Below are positions 25,334 to 33,360 of a DNA stretch of 64,000 nt, piece by piece. Both the position numbers and the translations under genes were made by a program. The DNA is from QQWI01 sp964522015 (lineage in GTDB: Bacteria > Bacillota > Clostridia > Peptostreptococcales > Acidaminobacteraceae), in assembly GCA_964522015.1 (NCBI GenBank), contig CAZFST010000019.1:22072-86071 (forward strand). Reading direction: 5' to 3'. Every line of letters begins with the position of its first letter. The first letter of the stretch is position 1. The notes under the pieces are model-generated. The model did not search any database. It was not told the DNA's origin and worked only from the letters and a program-made list of their open reading frames with translations.

Positions 25334-27799
25334 ATGAAAATAAAAAAATATCATACCATCAAATCACAGTTCAGAATGATTTTATTTGGGATTTTACTGA
25401 TCACATTGGTGGTTACGTCTCTGTTATTGGGATCAGAGGTTGTTAGGGTTGTGGGTGAGATTTCCCATGATTACGGCACCCTGAATTCTCAAGAACTGGT
25501 GAACAAACTAGATAGCTATATTTTGCCTGACATTGCTTTAAGTCAGCATATCTCTGAGTCCGTGGATATTGAAATGTGGCTCAGGGACGAAAAAAACCCT
25601 ACTTTAAAGGAGCATGCTCTAAAAGAGCTTAAGAGCTTTGTTTCGGTATCAAAAAGCAAAAATGCCTTTATCGCTTCTGCTTTAAGTGGGAACATGTACT
25701 ATATTGATCTAGACACCACTATTAGCAGCTTCTTACCTGCATACAAGCTATCAACCACTAATACCAACGACCGGTGGTTTTTTGAAACCATGGCTCAAGA
25801 AAAGGCCTTTAACTTGAACATTGACCTGGACCGCTACTTAGAAACCATGAGGGTGTGGGTTAACACTAAGATTGTATCTAAGGAAACCAGTATTGGTGTA
25901 ATGGGAACCGGCCTTAATTTAGACGTTTTTTTAACCTCCATCTTAAAAGACCATAGTCAGGGTGGATTTAAAACAATCCTGATCAATCAATTTGGGGTTA
26001 TTCAGCTGGATTCAAATCTTGAAAATGTGCAACAACACAGTTTTGAAGGGGTTTCAGATAGGGATAAAACCCTTTATCGCTACTTTTGGGATGAGGCATT
26101 TCAAACCACTGTGGAAGGTTACTTAAAAGACCCCCCAGAAAGTCTCTCTATTGATATTGAGGATCTTACTTATGATTTTGTGACCCTGGCTCCCATTCAC
26201 CATACCAACTGGCACGTTGTCAGTTTTTACAGTGAATCGACTCTTTTTAGTTCAAGCACGTTTACGCCCCTGATTTTTGTGTCAATTGCCATCTTATTAA
26301 TTCTGACTTTTTTTATGAATATCTTAGTGGACCAAACATGGGTCAAGCCTTTTGGGAAGCTAGGGGCCAGTCTTGAAGCCATCTCATATGACTCGGACCA
26401 AGCCTTATACGGCCTGGAGAGGATGGATGAATTTGGGGATTTGGCACGGGGCATTAAGGATTTGTCCAATCGTTTAGTCTCCAACGTACCAGTGGGTTTG
26501 TTTTTACTCAATCAGGAATTTCGCTTAACCTATGCCAATCCTTTTTTGTTGAATCAATTTGGACTCACCGAACGGCAAGCTTTACAGGCTATTATCCAAT
26601 CCAGTCCTCAGACCTTGATGGTCAACCCTTCTGATATGGAAAAAATTAAGGAACTGATCCAGTCATTAAATAAAGCGCTGAATAAAGATAGACGTACACA
26701 AACAAATCATGGCTTTCAGAATATGTTTACATGCGAGTTGCAACTGATGCCTGTTTTGCAGGGTATGAAACCCTTTTGGGCAGAGATACACTTCTCCCTG
26801 GTCCGAAAGGACGATGGCCAAATACATTACGAGGGTATTTTAATCAATATCACAGCTAAAAAAGCCCATGAGGACCACTTGATTACGGTGGCTAATACCG
26901 ATGTTCTGACGACACTATTAAACCGGAGAGCCTTTGAACAAATCGTCCAATCTGAGCTATTACGGGCAGTAAGATATGGTCATTGTGTCTCCATGATTAT
27001 GTTTGATCTGGATAATTTCAAGTTGATTAATGACACTTACGGCCATGATGTTGGCGACCAGGTGCTCTGGGGGATCGCCAATGAGGCTCGCAACAATATT
27101 CGTAAACTGGATACCCTGGCTCGCTGGGGGGGAGAAGAATTTTTGATTTTGCTGCCAGAGACTGATCTTGTGGACGCTTTTGGCGTGGCAGAAAAGCTCC
27201 GTAAGGCCTTGTGTTGCTTTGAACATGATTTGGTTGGTGCTGTGAGTGCCAGTTTTGGGGTTTCTCAGTGGCGCACAAATGAGGCTTATAGCAGTTGGTT
27301 TAACCGGGTTGACCAAAGTCTTTTGAAGGCCAAGGTCAATGGGCGCAATCAAACCGTGTCGGTGGAAAATTTGGAGCTTGGGCAGGAGCAGGGGCAATTG
27401 ATTTGGCACAGTCGTTTTGAATCGGGGAATTCCTTGATAGATCAGCAACATCAAGATCTTTTTGTACTGGCCAATCGCGCGATTAAGGCAAATCATGAGG
27501 ACTTTGGTTTTGAAGAGCAAATAGATTGTCTGGTCACTTTTGTTGAACGATTAAAAAGGCACTTTGCAGACGAAGAGTTGGAATTAGTTGCCTTTAAATG
27601 TCCTACCGATGTTTTAAGAGACCATAAGATAGCCCATCGTCAGTTGATGGAAAAAATGGAAGCTATGATAGATCAACACCAAAGACTGCGGACTGTGTTT
27701 ACGGATGTGCTGGTGCTGTTGGTCCACGATATGATACTGGATCATATGATGCAAGAAGATATGAAGTTTTTCCCTCTGATGAAACAGGGGAAAAGGTAG
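25334..27799 (+). CDS. Diguanylate cyclase: Cache, PAS, GGDEF and bacteriohemerythrin domains
   Basis: 821 residues. A membrane segment (FRMILFGILLITLVVTSLLL), an extracellular Cache-like sensor, a second membrane helix (FVSIAILLILTFFMNILV), a HAMP-like stretch and a PAS domain (VPVGLFLLNQEFRLTYAN) come first. The GGDEF domain has an intact ARWGGEEFLILLPE active site and an RKLD inhibitory site five residues before it. The C-terminal domain of about 130 residues is a hemerythrin with all expected iron ligands: IWHSRF, DQQHQDLF, HFADEE, HKIAH and HMMQED. It should make cyclic di-GMP in response to an external ligand and to oxygen or NO bound at the di-iron site. The start at 25334 is chosen for GAGG spacing. 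Confidence 0.93.
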   Translation: MKIKKYHTIKSQFRMILFGILLITLVVTSLLLGSEVVRVVGEISHDYGTLNSQELVNKLDSYILPDIALSQHISESVDIEMWLRDEKNPTLKEHALKELKSFVSVSKSKNAFIASALSGNMYYIDLDTTISSFLPAYKLSTTNTNDRWFFETMAQEKAFNLNIDLDRYLETMRVWVNTKIVSKETSIGVMGTGLNLDVFLTSILKDHSQGGFKTILINQFGVIQLDSNLENVQQHSFEGVSDRDKTLYRYFWDEAFQTTVEGYLKDPPESLSIDIEDLTYDFVTLAPIHHTNWHVVSFYSESTLFSSSTFTPLIFVSIAILLILTFFMNILVDQTWVKPFGKLGASLEAISYDSDQALYGLERMDEFGDLARGIKDLSNRLVSNVPVGLFLLNQEFRLTYANPFLLNQFGLTERQALQAIIQSSPQTLMVNPSDMEKIKELIQSLNKALNKDRRTQTNHGFQNMFTCELQLMPVLQGMKPFWAEIHFSLVRKDDGQIHYEGILINITAKKAHEDHLITVANTDVLTTLLNRRAFEQIVQSELLRAVRYGHCVSMIMFDLDNFKLINDTYGHDVGDQVLWGIANEARNNIRKLDTLARWGGEEFLILLPETDLVDAFGVAEKLRKALCCFEHDLVGAVSASFGVSQWRTNEAYSSWFNRVDQSLLKAKVNGRNQTVSVENLELGQEQGQLIWHSRFESGNSLIDQQHQDLFVLANRAIKANHEDFGFEEQIDCLVTFVERLKRHFADEELELVAFKCPTDVLRDHKIAHRQLMEKMEAMIDQHQRLRTVFTDVLVLLVHDMILDHMMQEDMKFFPLMKQGKR

Positions 27800-27815
27800 C
27801 AGATGGGAGTAGCTT

Positions 27816-30407
27816 ATGAAAGCCAGTGAATCCATTTATAAAGCAGCGTTTGAACAGGCGACAACTGGGATTTGTCATGTGGGATTAGATGGAAGTATCA
27901 TTGAAGCTAACCAGACTTTTTCAAAGATTGTTGATTATTCTCAGCAGGAGCTTTCCAGTTTGAAAGTCTTAAATCTGGTCACAGTCAGCCAGCGGAAAGC
28001 TTACCATGAGCCCATAGAAAAACTCCTAAAGGGTACTTTAAATGATTTCAGTTGTGAATTGCCGCTTATAAAAAAAAATGGACAAGAGACCTGGGTTCAT
28101 CTGAATGCAACCCTTATGAAGTCTGAGGATGGAACCCCCTTATCCATTATTTTGATACTGAATGATGTCAATGAAAAAGTGGCATTTGAACAGGAATTAC
28201 AAATCAAAAACCTTGAGCTTCATATGATAGAAGAAATAGGTAAGGCAATTACCAAAAACCTAGATTTTGATGGGCTTTTATTGACAATCAATAAAACCCT
28301 TAAGCATCAGATGAAGTTTGATGCCCTTCTACTCTTTGATTATCAAGGGGATTCAGATACCTTAACTCTCAAAGCTTATACCGGTATTTGTGATCAAGAG
28401 GCCATGGCTTTTAAGGCCCTTTCCTTTGAAAATAGTATTACCGGCGGTGCTATTGCATGTGCATCCATTAAACAAGCGAGCTTGGAGAATTACCCGGTGC
28501 CAGAGTTGGATTTTTACTATAAAACCAAGGGTTTCACCCATATTGTGACCATGCCGATTTACCCTGATGATCAGCCGATTGGGGCATTGGCCATGCTCTT
28601 TAAAAAGGCGCCCAGCAAGAATTTTGTGGTAGATCCACTGCTAAAAGCTGTCGGTGCCCAACTGGCCATTGGTATTCATAATGCCAAACTCTATCAGGAT
28701 TTGAAAAATGCAAAACAGAGTGCTGAAAATGCCAATCGGGTTAAAGGTGATTTTTTGGCCACTATTAGTCATGAAATCAGAACACCACTCCACGCAGTTA
28801 TTGGTTTTAGCGAACTCTTAAAACACAACAGGATGTCATATGAAAATGTTGAGCATATCAATGGGATTCAGGTGGCTGCCCAAAGTCTGTTAACCCTGAT
28901 CAATAAGATTTTGGACTTGTCTAAAATCGAAGCCGGTATGATGGTGATTAAAGAAGAGAAAGTTTCTTTAAGAAACATTTTTAAAGATGTAGAGCAGATT
29001 TTTGCACAAAGTGCCCATAAAAAAGGCCTAACCCTGAGGATTGAAATCGATCCTATGGTGCCTAAGTGCATCTGGTTAGACAATGGGAGAATCACACAAG
29101 TGCTGATAAATCTAATTGGCAACGCCGTGAAGTTCACAGAAAAAGGAACGATCTTGATCAGTGCAAAAGTAGGGGAAGCCAGTGAAGAAAGAGGGGGAGC
29201 CAGTGAGGGACCTGGGAAAACAACCGAAGAAACTGGGGAACCAAGTAAAGGAACAGGGGAACCAAGTGAAGGACCTTGTCTAAAAACCATGGCACTGGAA
29301 CTGGTGGTGACGGATACCGGCATTGGCATTCACCCTCAATATTTGGACTCGATATTTGATCCATTTCAGCAACCCGCTCGCCAAGAAACTCACCAACAAA
29401 CTCAGCAATATGAAGGTACGGGGCTTGGATTGGCCATTTGCAAAAGGTTGATAGATATCATGGGTGGTACAATTTCCGTGGCAAGTGATTTCCAAGCGGG
29501 GACGACATTTAAAATTGAATTGCCCAATGTCCGTTATATGAGCGATGGCATTATTGGCTCAAGGGTCCAACTGATTGATGGTTTACGAGTTGGGCAAGGT
29601 CCACAAAATGAGGAATCCAACAAAGGTTTCCATGGGCCAGGGCCATCAGGGGAAAAGCTTGCTAAAGAAGAACCACGGGAAAATAGTAAGGGCAGTCAAG
29701 TTCTTTTTGCCCAGGCCACCGTACTTGTGGTGGATGATGATCCTCTGAATTTGAGGCTGATGAAAGCGTTATTAGAACCCTTGGGAATCATGGTCCATTT
29801 AGCGACCGATGGCCATATGGGCATTCGGATTTGTTCACAGGTGATTCCTGACTTGATTTTGATGGATTTACGGATGCCAACTTTTGATGGTAGGAGTACT
29901 GCCCAGCATATTAGAAAGAATCCTAATACGAAGCATATTCCCATAGTGGCCTTAACGGCACACCAGATTTTGGGGACCCTGGAGGATGGGGCTAAGTCTT
30001 TGTTTCAGGCTAATCAAAGGCCTTTCCTAGAACATTATTTTGATGATTATATGCTTAAACCAGTTGAAATAAAAAGGGTTCAACAACTACTATCTCATTA
30101 TTTAGGACACAAACAGATTTACCCAAAAACAAATCGACAGGGGATTCAAACCATAAGTCCTATCCAACGAAGGCAAATTATTGATTTATTAGAGCCCAGT
30201 GTCAGTAAACTGAAAGTGGTCTTAAACAGCAAGCATTTGAGTGAACTGATTGCTAATTTGAAACAACTGAATGTTCAATTTGAAGAAATTAATTTCATTG
30301 AGATTGCCAATAGACTTGAGCGGTATCGATCAGGTTGGGACTTGACAAACCTTAGAATGGAAATTGATCAGTTAGTTGAGCTCTTAAAGGATGTGAGTCA
30401 AAAGTGA
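27816..30407 (+). CDS. Hybrid sensor histidine kinase (PAS-GAF-HisKA-HATPase-REC)
   Basis: 863 residues without membrane segments, so cytosolic. PAS (1-125), GAF-like (about 140-300), HisKA with phospho-acceptor His319 (ATISHEIRTPLHAVIGFSEL), HATPase with N box NLIGNAVKFTEKG and G boxes DTGIGI and GTGLGLAICKR, then a receiver with D684 (LILMDLRMP), and a C-terminal helical region. The ATPase domain carries a low-complexity insertion of about 40 residues made of EPSEG/GEPSKG-like units (about 29160-29285), and the receiver has an extra segment before its conserved Lys. It starts 16 bp after the cyclase and its stop overlaps the next start. Confidence 0.93.
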   Translation: MKASESIYKAAFEQATTGICHVGLDGSIIEANQTFSKIVDYSQQELSSLKVLNLVTVSQRKAYHEPIEKLLKGTLNDFSCELPLIKKNGQETWVHLNATLMKSEDGTPLSIILILNDVNEKVAFEQELQIKNLELHMIEEIGKAITKNLDFDGLLLTINKTLKHQMKFDALLLFDYQGDSDTLTLKAYTGICDQEAMAFKALSFENSITGGAIACASIKQASLENYPVPELDFYYKTKGFTHIVTMPIYPDDQPIGALAMLFKKAPSKNFVVDPLLKAVGAQLAIGIHNAKLYQDLKNAKQSAENANRVKGDFLATISHEIRTPLHAVIGFSELLKHNRMSYENVEHINGIQVAAQSLLTLINKILDLSKIEAGMMVIKEEKVSLRNIFKDVEQIFAQSAHKKGLTLRIEIDPMVPKCIWLDNGRITQVLINLIGNAVKFTEKGTILISAKVGEASEERGGASEGPGKTTEETGEPSKGTGEPSEGPCLKTMALELVVTDTGIGIHPQYLDSIFDPFQQPARQETHQQTQQYEGTGLGLAICKRLIDIMGGTISVASDFQAGTTFKIELPNVRYMSDGIIGSRVQLIDGLRVGQGPQNEESNKGFHGPGPSGEKLAKEEPRENSKGSQVLFAQATVLVVDDDPLNLRLMKALLEPLGIMVHLATDGHMGIRICSQVIPDLILMDLRMPTFDGRSTAQHIRKNPNTKHIPIVALTAHQILGTLEDGAKSLFQANQRPFLEHYFDDYMLKPVEIKRVQQLLSHYLGHKQIYPKTNRQGIQTISPIQRRQIIDLLEPSVSKLKVVLNSKHLSELIANLKQLNVQFEEINFIEIANRLERYRSGWDLTNLRMEIDQLVELLKDVSQK
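29160..29285 (+). repeat. Low-complexity insertion in the HATPase domain
   Basis: Imperfect in-frame repeats of about 15-24 bp based on GAACCAAGTGAAGGA encode Glu/Gly/Ser/Pro between the N box and the DTGIGI box. Confidence 0.75.
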
Positions 30408-31336
30408 AGACGTTGACAGATGCTCTGATTATGATTGTGGATGATAATCCTATTAATCTGAAACTACTTGCAAGCATTCTCAGTGATTTAGGATGCCATT
30501 TTCAGTTGTGCCTAAGTGCTTCAGAAGCATTGCTAGCACTTGAGCAAGATGTCCCGGATATGGCTTTTTTGGATGTGATGATGCCTGAAACAAATGGCTA
30601 TGAACTATGCCTCATATTGAGAAAACATCCTAAAATGACTGATGCTCCGATTGTGTTTTTGACAGCAAAGGTAGATAACGAGGCTATTATCAAAGGGTTT
30701 GAAGTAGGTGGCAATGACTACATTACTAAACCCTTTAATGAAGCTGAGCTAAGAGCAAGATTGATCAATCAATTGACCATTAAATTTACTAGGGATGAAT
30801 TACTTTACGAGCAACGACAAATGGCTATCATGATGCATCAGCTTGAGGTTGCAGCCACAGTTGACCATCTGACAAATCTTTTTAACAGGCGGGCAATGAT
30901 GGCCCATCTAGTCGCAGAAAACGGAAGATGTCAACGGACTGGTGAATCCTTTGCCGTGATTATGGCGGATATCGACTTTTTCAAGCGGGTTAACGATGAA
31001 TATGGTCACGCTTGCGGAGACATGGTCTTAGTAGAGATAGCCCATGTGCTTCAAGCATGCCTTAGAAGTGAAGATGTGGTCTCTAGATGGGGCGGAGAAG
31101 AGTTTTTAATCTTATTACCAGAAACCGACTTAAAGGGCGCTGTTTATTTAGCCGAACGTATCCGAATGAGCGTTGAAGCTCTGCAAATCAATTTCCACAA
31201 AACCCTGATTTCTGTGACAATTACCCTTGGTGTAGCGGTTCATCATAAGCACCAAACCATTGATAAGACAATTACATGTGCGGATGATGCACTTTATCGA
31301 GGAAAGGCAGAGGGCCGCAACATGGTTCATATTTGA
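30404..31336 (+). CDS. Response regulator with diguanylate cyclase output (REC-GGDEF)
   Basis: 310 residues, PleD/WspR-like: receiver (1-125) with D13/D14, phospho-acceptor D57 (AFLDVMMPETNG) and the conserved Lys in YITKPF, then GGDEF with intact SRWGGEEFLILLPE and an RSED inhibitory site. The GTG start overlaps the kinase stop (GTGA), so the hybrid kinase upstream is its likely phosphodonor. Phosphorylation would activate cyclic di-GMP synthesis. Confidence 0.94.
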   Translation: MKTLTDALIMIVDDNPINLKLLASILSDLGCHFQLCLSASEALLALEQDVPDMAFLDVMMPETNGYELCLILRKHPKMTDAPIVFLTAKVDNEAIIKGFEVGGNDYITKPFNEAELRARLINQLTIKFTRDELLYEQRQMAIMMHQLEVAATVDHLTNLFNRRAMMAHLVAENGRCQRTGESFAVIMADIDFFKRVNDEYGHACGDMVLVEIAHVLQACLRSEDVVSRWGGEEFLILLPETDLKGAVYLAERIRMSVEALQINFHKTLISVTITLGVAVHHKHQTIDKTITCADDALYRGKAEGRNMVHI

Positions 31337-31419
31337 AAAATTCAAAAGGCCTATCCTTGACCTACCATCGCCTGTTGCGATGGTTTTTACGGTCTGCGGA
31401 TAGGTCTTTTGAATTTTTC
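31335..31419. terminator. Nested double hairpin terminator
   Basis: Outer arms of 22 bases (GAAAAATTCAAAAGGCCTAT... at 31335-31356, partner 31398-31419) pair with one mismatch. Inside, CCATCGC / GCGATGG (31365-31383) is followed by TTTTT. The inner hairpin is a classic terminator for the upstream operon; the outer one could terminate on either strand. Confidence 0.85.
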
Positions 31420-31428
31420 GTTTATGGT

Positions 31429-31564
31429 TTTTTGCGGCGGCGAGAGAGGTGCGGGAGATAAAGGCTAGAGAAAGGCGGGGGAGATGCTAGAGGTGGGCTC
31501 ATTTGAAAATGAGCCGAAGAGAAAGGCAGGAGAAAGGGCAGAGAGAATCGAGGGCGGGGCGTGA
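31429..31564. other. Gene-free purine-rich stretch
   Basis: G/A-rich sequence with AGAGAAAGGC-type repeats and one hairpin (GGCTCATTT / AAATGAGCC, 31496-31515). No ORF with a ribosome site. Confidence 0.5.
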
Positions 31565-31600
31565 AAAAGGAAGGTATCCTGTGGTGGACACCTTCCTTTT
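31565..31600. terminator. Bidirectional terminator
   Basis: AAAAGGAAGGT / ACCTTCCTTTT stem just past the 3' end of the minus-strand FAD oxidoreductase gene. Confidence 0.8.
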
Positions 31601-31617
31601 GTAGTTTAGTGTAGTGA

Positions 31618-33009
31618 TTAGATTGAGGTAACGCCTGAGCGCATCACCAGGTTTCGCAGGGGTGCACAGTACATTGCCGGCATCTTAAGCCGTTTGCCGA
31701 CAATGTTCAGCGCTATGCCCCGACACTGTTTGGCATAGCGCCCCTCGACCCCAATAATACCCTTGTCGAGGGCTGTGCACAGGTTCCACGAGGTCTTCAG
31801 CGCGTAGCTAAAGCCTTCTGCTGAAGTGGGGCTTGTTGCGCCTGCGGCCTCGCCTAAAAACACCAAGCCTTCCATTGTTTCGCCTACATCTTTTATGCTT
31901 TTGTTTTTGTTTTGATCTTGCCCTTTGCTTTTCCCTTTGCCGCCCCCGTGTGTTAAGCCGTGCCAACAGAGGGCCTTTGTGCTTAAGGTCCTCTCGATGT
32001 AGGCGCTCTCTGATTTGATTGGGCCTTCCAGAGGAATCTCGAGATGACTGGAAACCTTCTGCCTTAGGCGTTCAAACAGAACCGAAACATCTTGACCCAG
32101 TGGAACAGCGGTGCCTAGAATTAGGGCATCGTTTTTTTGGATGGTCCAGGAGTAGTAGTCGGTGATTTCGGTGTCGAATATGCCGGTGTAAAAGGGCATG
32201 TTGAAGTTGACGGAGGGTTCCCGAGTGGCACTGATTGGGTGTTGCTTCGCAACACTTAAACGGTTTTGCTGTTCAAAACCTACCGGATACCATTTTTGGA
32301 CGCTGATGTAGCGTGGGGAGGCTGGGTGTGCGGGGACTAGTTTGCGTCTAAGAAAGGAGTTTGCGCCGTCGGCACAGACCAAGAGTTTTGCGGTGATGGT
32401 TTTGGTATCTGCACTGGTTTTGTTTTCGATATTTGATTTTTCGTTATTTGATTTTTCGTTATTTGATTTTTCGTTATTTGATTTTTCGTTTTGTTTGCTC
32501 GTTGACTGTTCTTGTTGTTGTACTTGTTGTTGTGCTTGTTGCTGTTCTTGCTGTTGCTGCTCCTGCTCTTGTGCTTGGTAGTCGGTATAGGTCACGTGCC
32601 AGAGGTCGTTGGCTTTGTAGGCGTCAGTGATGAGGGTGCCGCAGCGGCAGTCGACGGTAGCTGGGATTAGGTTGTAGAGGTAGCGGTCAAAGCGCTCACG
32701 GTTCATATTGAAATAGTAGCGCTGGTAGTAGCGTTCGTAGTGATTGTCAAAGTCGATGGTGCGGACTTTGAAGATTTGGGGGTCTTCCAGCACGGAGACG
32801 GGGATGGTGAGGCCCAGCTTTGCAAGCATGGCCTGGGCGTCTGGTGAGAGGAGGCCACCGCATGCCTTTTGGTGTTTGGTGTCTTCGGGCTGGTCTAAGC
32901 GGCGCTTGTCTAAAAGACAGATTTTATATTTGGGGCCGTAGGTATGGGCCAGTAGCCGGGCTAAGTTGCTGCCTGCTGGTCCGCCGCCTGCAATGATGAT
33001 ATCGAACAT
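31618..33009 (-). CDS. FAD-dependent oxidoreductase, geranylgeranyl-reductase-like, with low-complexity insert
   Basis: 463 residues. N-terminal FAD-binding motif IIIAGGGPAGSNLARLLA, conserved KACGGLLSPDAQ, the later LLVCADGANSFLRRKL and the C-terminal FLGEAAGATSPTSAEGFSYAL, all typical of the geranylgeranyl reductase / PHBH-like flavoprotein family. Substrate unknown; polyprenoid reduction is one option. Between the second and third FAD motifs is an insertion of about 60 residues: a Gln/Glu tract followed by four NEKSN units encoded by a 15-bp tandem repeat (about 32430-32495). A second Gly/Lys/Gln-rich insert lies near residue 370. AGGAG ribosome site. Confidence 0.85.
   Translation of the reverse strand: MFDIIIAGGGPAGSNLARLLAHTYGPKYKICLLDKRRLDQPEDTKHQKACGGLLSPDAQAMLAKLGLTIPVSVLEDPQIFKVRTIDFDNHYERYYQRYYFNMNRERFDRYLYNLIPATVDCRCGTLITDAYKANDLWHVTYTDYQAQEQEQQQQEQQQAQQQVQQQEQSTSKQNEKSNNEKSNNEKSNNEKSNIENKTSADTKTITAKLLVCADGANSFLRRKLVPAHPASPRYISVQKWYPVGFEQQNRLSVAKQHPISATREPSVNFNMPFYTGIFDTEITDYYSWTIQKNDALILGTAVPLGQDVSVLFERLRQKVSSHLEIPLEGPIKSESAYIERTLSTKALCWHGLTHGGGKGKSKGQDQNKNKSIKDVGETMEGLVFLGEAAGATSPTSAEGFSYALKTSWNLCTALDKGIIGVEGRYAKQCRGIALNIVGKRLKMPAMYCAPLRNLVMRSGVTSI
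32430..32580 (-). repeat. 15-bp tandem repeat and CAA/CAG-type tract inside the flavoprotein gene
   Basis: Four copies of ATTTGATTTTTCGTT (plus strand) encode NEKSN; next to them a CTTGTTGTTG-like tract encodes Gln/Glu. Confidence 0.88.
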
Positions 33010-33155
33010 GGGAGACTCCTTTTTATTTGAAGTGCATATTTTGGATTGACGTATTTTAGGTTATTCTAGATTGGCTTATTCCGAGGTCAATTTACCATAA
33101 AAACTGGCAAAGCTCAAGCTACCATGTTGTAACTTCTTCTGAATTTTGCACTATC

Positions 33156-33179
33156 ACTCAGGGGGACGTCCCCCTGAGT
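33156..33179. repeat. Perfect 24-bp palindrome of the dispersed repeat family
   Basis: Arms ACTCAGGGGGAC and GTCCCCCTGAGT are exact reverse complements with no loop. The GTCCCCCTGAGTC half matches copies at 18821 and 24699. Confidence 0.85.
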
Positions 33180-33253
33180 CATTCTTCTAAACTTGTCCCG
33201 TTGTTTTCATTTCTGAGAAAACTATGAATTTTCTATGAATTTAGGTGCTACTA

Positions 33254-33282
33254 TTGTGTTAAGGTTTTCACATCTATATAAT
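33254..33282 (+). promoter_or_regulatory. Candidate promoter of the giant SLH protein
   Basis: TTGTGT (33254-33259), 17-base spacer, TATAAT (33277-33282), leaving a 5' leader of about 70 bases. Confidence 0.55.
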
Positions 33283-33360
33283 GGTATTTGTGCTTGTCAA
33301 TAACACGTTTATTTTTTGTGTTTGCTGTTTCAAACTAGAGAATTATATTTAGGGGGCCTT

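Noticed and set aside
33120..33360. Cyclic di-GMP or other riboswitch in the leader of the giant SLH protein
   Set aside because: Looked for because of the c-di-GMP operon nearby, but no GEMM-like conserved core could be recognised.
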